Assembly (NCBI GenBank): GCA_020226215.1
Contig: CM035235.1
Span: 55,209,511 to 55,273,510 of the forward strand
Origin: Sindora glabra
Lineage: Eukaryota; Streptophyta; Magnoliopsida; Fabales; Fabaceae
Direction: 5' to 3'
Length of the DNA stretch: 64,000 nucleotides
The translations under genes were made by a program, and so were the position numbers. Shown here piece after piece: positions 61,661 through 64,000 of this stretch; within the stretch, counting starts at the first letter, position 1, and the number at the start of each line of letters is the position of its first letter. The notes beneath the pieces were generated by a model. The model did no database searches. It saw nothing but the letters and a program-made list of their open reading frames with translations, and was not told the origin of the DNA.

Positions 61661-62930
61661 AAGAAGAGTATATGAAACACATTTGTTAAATTTTGTCACA
61701 TTGGACAAAAAACAAATTTAGGTAGGTAAGATGCTAATAATGCAAACCATAGGTTCTTTTTAACAATTTAAATCACAAGTGGGCTTATTGCAAATAGTGT
61801 TATACCATAGGTAAGTAAGGTGTACTTTTTTCTTATTTAATTTGAAAGCATATTAAACAAATTTTTAAAAAATATTTTAAGTATCACTTGTTGTAATAAG
61901 TTATATTTCATGATATTAGAATGACAAGTCACTTAATATAGATACATACATCGTCCTAGATTAAAAAATTTTACTTAATAATTATATATAGTTATATGTA
62001 TGTATTTGAGTACATTTATTTTTATATGTAGAAGAATAAAAATTAGTAAAAATCAATTACTAGATGAGAATAATTTCAATCAAACTATACTAAACTGTCA
62101 CACTTTTTAGAAAATTAAGAATATATAAAGGTATTTTCTTTATGATAAAATGCTTGTCTAACTATTATGATTGCTACTGGAGTGAGAGTTTACTCAGGAA
62201 TAAGAGAATATTATGAAAAGAATTGAAGGAATGAAATTTTATATAGGTTAGTATATAACTAAAATTAAGTATATGTGTATAGTGAAGAATTAGGATGATT
62301 TTTTCTTATTTTGTCCTAGAATTACCTTAAAATTATTAAGAACTCCCTACTACATTAAAAAGTTCTTGAACCTTTCTTTTTCCTTATTTTCTTAGCCACT
62401 TTTGTTAATTTCTTTGTCTTCTTCCTCACTCAACCTTTTTCAATAATTTTAGAAAAAATAAAGCCATATTCTTCAAATAATCATTAACAATTCTCTTCTA
62501 AACAAGGTAACTATTCTTAATGTCAAGCTTTTAGTTATTGATTCTTGAATTTTGATTTCAAAAAAGGAACTAGGGATTTTATTTAAGTTTCTTGAATTTA
62601 TGTTAATTAGGATAGACTAGCTATATGTGTAAACTTTCTCCATCTCTTCTATGCATAAGTAAGTAAACAATTTGATTACAATAGTTCAAGTTTACATATT
62701 TTAGTGTTTTTTCAGTTTAAAGTGATAGATGTTAATGATTTTATGTTTAATGCATGTGAATACTTGATATGGCATGGTTTTCTTATTGAAGTTAGTTGAA
62801 TTATTTATATAAATAGTGGTATTGGAATTATTTTTGCACTTGGATTAGTATATAATAATTTATTAAGGTTAAAACATAGTATGAATAATGAATTTGCAAG
62901 CAAATATGTGAAAACCTAACTAATATTCCA
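61661..62930. other. AT-rich intergenic
   Basis: No coding frame. A pyrimidine-rich patch at 62350..62440 is the only compositional change. Confidence 0.4.
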
Positions 62931-62935
62931 TTACC

Positions 62936-63105
62936 ATAATCGAATATACCTTAAAAAAGTTCTCTAGAGGCTTATATTTAGTTACAATGATACAAAATAT
63001 CCTTTATATTTGACTACAATAATAAATTATATTCCTTATACTTGAATATCATAATTGAATATACCTTAAAAGTAGCTTTTTAAAGGCTTACATTTAATTG
63101 TACAG
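62936..63105. repeat. Short direct repeat, period about 115 bp
   Basis: TAATCGAATATACCTTAAAA, followed by an AGAGGCTTATATTTAGTT segment, recurs as TAATTGAATATACCTTAAAA with AAAGGCTTACATTTAATT. Confidence 0.6.
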
Positions 63106-63289
63106 TTGATTATTACTCTATTATTTCTAATTTGCAAGTTTAATGAAATTTTATGATGTTATGACAATGTATGGTCCTTATATACATAATATAAGCATAT
63201 GGGTGAGATTATATATGACATAGATATTGAATCCTATATTATAATGTGATTATAATTGGAAATATGATTAAGGGATATGATATATTAAA

Positions 63290-64000
63290 ATTTGTAGGCC
63301 TTAGCAACCCATGTCTAAGAGAGAGGTGAATTGGATGTTTTTAAAATTTTTCTTATTTTTGAAATTTCTTTTGGAAAACTTTTGATTTTAAGAAGTCATA
63401 AGAATGATTTTGATTTAAATATTTTCAAAAAAGTATTATGAAGATATTTGTTGCATTTAAGATATGATAATTCAAGAAATTAGTGCAAATTAACTTATTC
63501 AACTATCTATAAATAAAACATTAAGAAGATAATTCAATAAAAAGGTTTACATATAACATATAGCAATTCAATGCACTTGTGCAAAGCCACTTATTTAACT
63601 ATACATAGATGAATAATCAAAAAGCATATGCATAGATGGATTTCTTTTTTAACTATTTAATTTAACCATTTTATCATTTAAGCATCAACATAAGCATTCA
63701 AACTCAATATAATAACAAAAAAATAGAGCATGTAACACAGCATGTAATTTTACCAATTTAAGATCAGTTTTGTAAAAATTTTGCAGTTAACTTTCAATTA
63801 TAAACAATAAACAAATGACTATCTAAGGTAATGTTCAAGTTTGAGATAATCAAGAATAATGAAATAATAATTTTTACAAGAGGAAAATAAAGTACAATGC
63901 AGAAAAATCAAGAGCAAAGATAAAGAAATCAAACATAAGAATTTATAGTGGTTCCTCCCTTAAAGATCCAACATTTCAAGATGTACATCCACTTTTCAAA
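63290..64000 (-). repeat. Dispersed repeat, copy B, cut by the window end
   Basis: Reverse-complement counterpart of 4030..4800. Shared blocks include CATGTCTAAGAGAGAGGTGA against a CTAAGAGGGGATAAATTG segment, TTGGAAAACTTTTGATTTTA, ATGAAGATATTTGTTGCATT and GTGGTTCCTCCCTTAAAGAT. The element continues beyond base 64000. Confidence 0.7.

Overview
The window looks like nuclear DNA from a flowering plant, probably a eudicot and possibly a rosid. It is very AT-rich, its genes have introns, and most of the space is taken by plant-type transposons and long (AT)n tracts. There are no bacterial-style operons, no rRNA, no CRISPR array and no tRNA gene that I could support. The species cannot be fixed from the sequence alone.

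One gene is clear and apparently intact: a six-exon, minus-strand gene for a mitochondrial MscS-like mechanosensitive channel of the MSL1 type (CDS 39716..44672, 545 aa). Every exon joins in frame with GT/AG borders. Its fourth intron carries a CCGG-rich inverted-repeat element. A possible 5' UTR intron and TATA-like box lie at 44673..45475. Beyond this there is a small proline-rich ORF (12139..12372) with a diverged, altered relative at about 31330..31531, and an orphan exon-like segment on the minus strand (16023..16245).

The rest is mainly a record of mobile elements, several with exact boundaries. They include: a 5.9-kb PIF/Harbinger element with both of its usual proteins in decayed form (19740..25687); a 5.7-kb Ty1/copia element with two LTRs and a TGTTT target duplication (49028..54746); a 5'-truncated LINE ending in an RNase H-like domain with an 11-bp target duplication (29043..29824); three short foldback elements with 8 to 9-bp target duplications, two of them clearly one family (17380..17552, 34209..34371, and the more distant 26278..26428); two inverted copies of a TAA/TTA-flanked Tourist-like element (18512..19195 and 55194..55912) and a related pair near 33.2 and 46.1 kb; and a hAT-type element with a perfect 8-bp target duplication (47824..48233) beside a 172-bp tandem duplication.

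Both ends of the window hold the same repeat family in opposite orientation (about 4030..4800 and 63290..64000). A second inverted-repeat pair bounds 57.05..61.66 kb. I found no convincing new defence or biosynthetic system. The most useful leads are the foldback family, the hAT/duplication junctions, the copia element with a tRNA-like motif in the wrong orientation, and the duplicated small-ORF segments.
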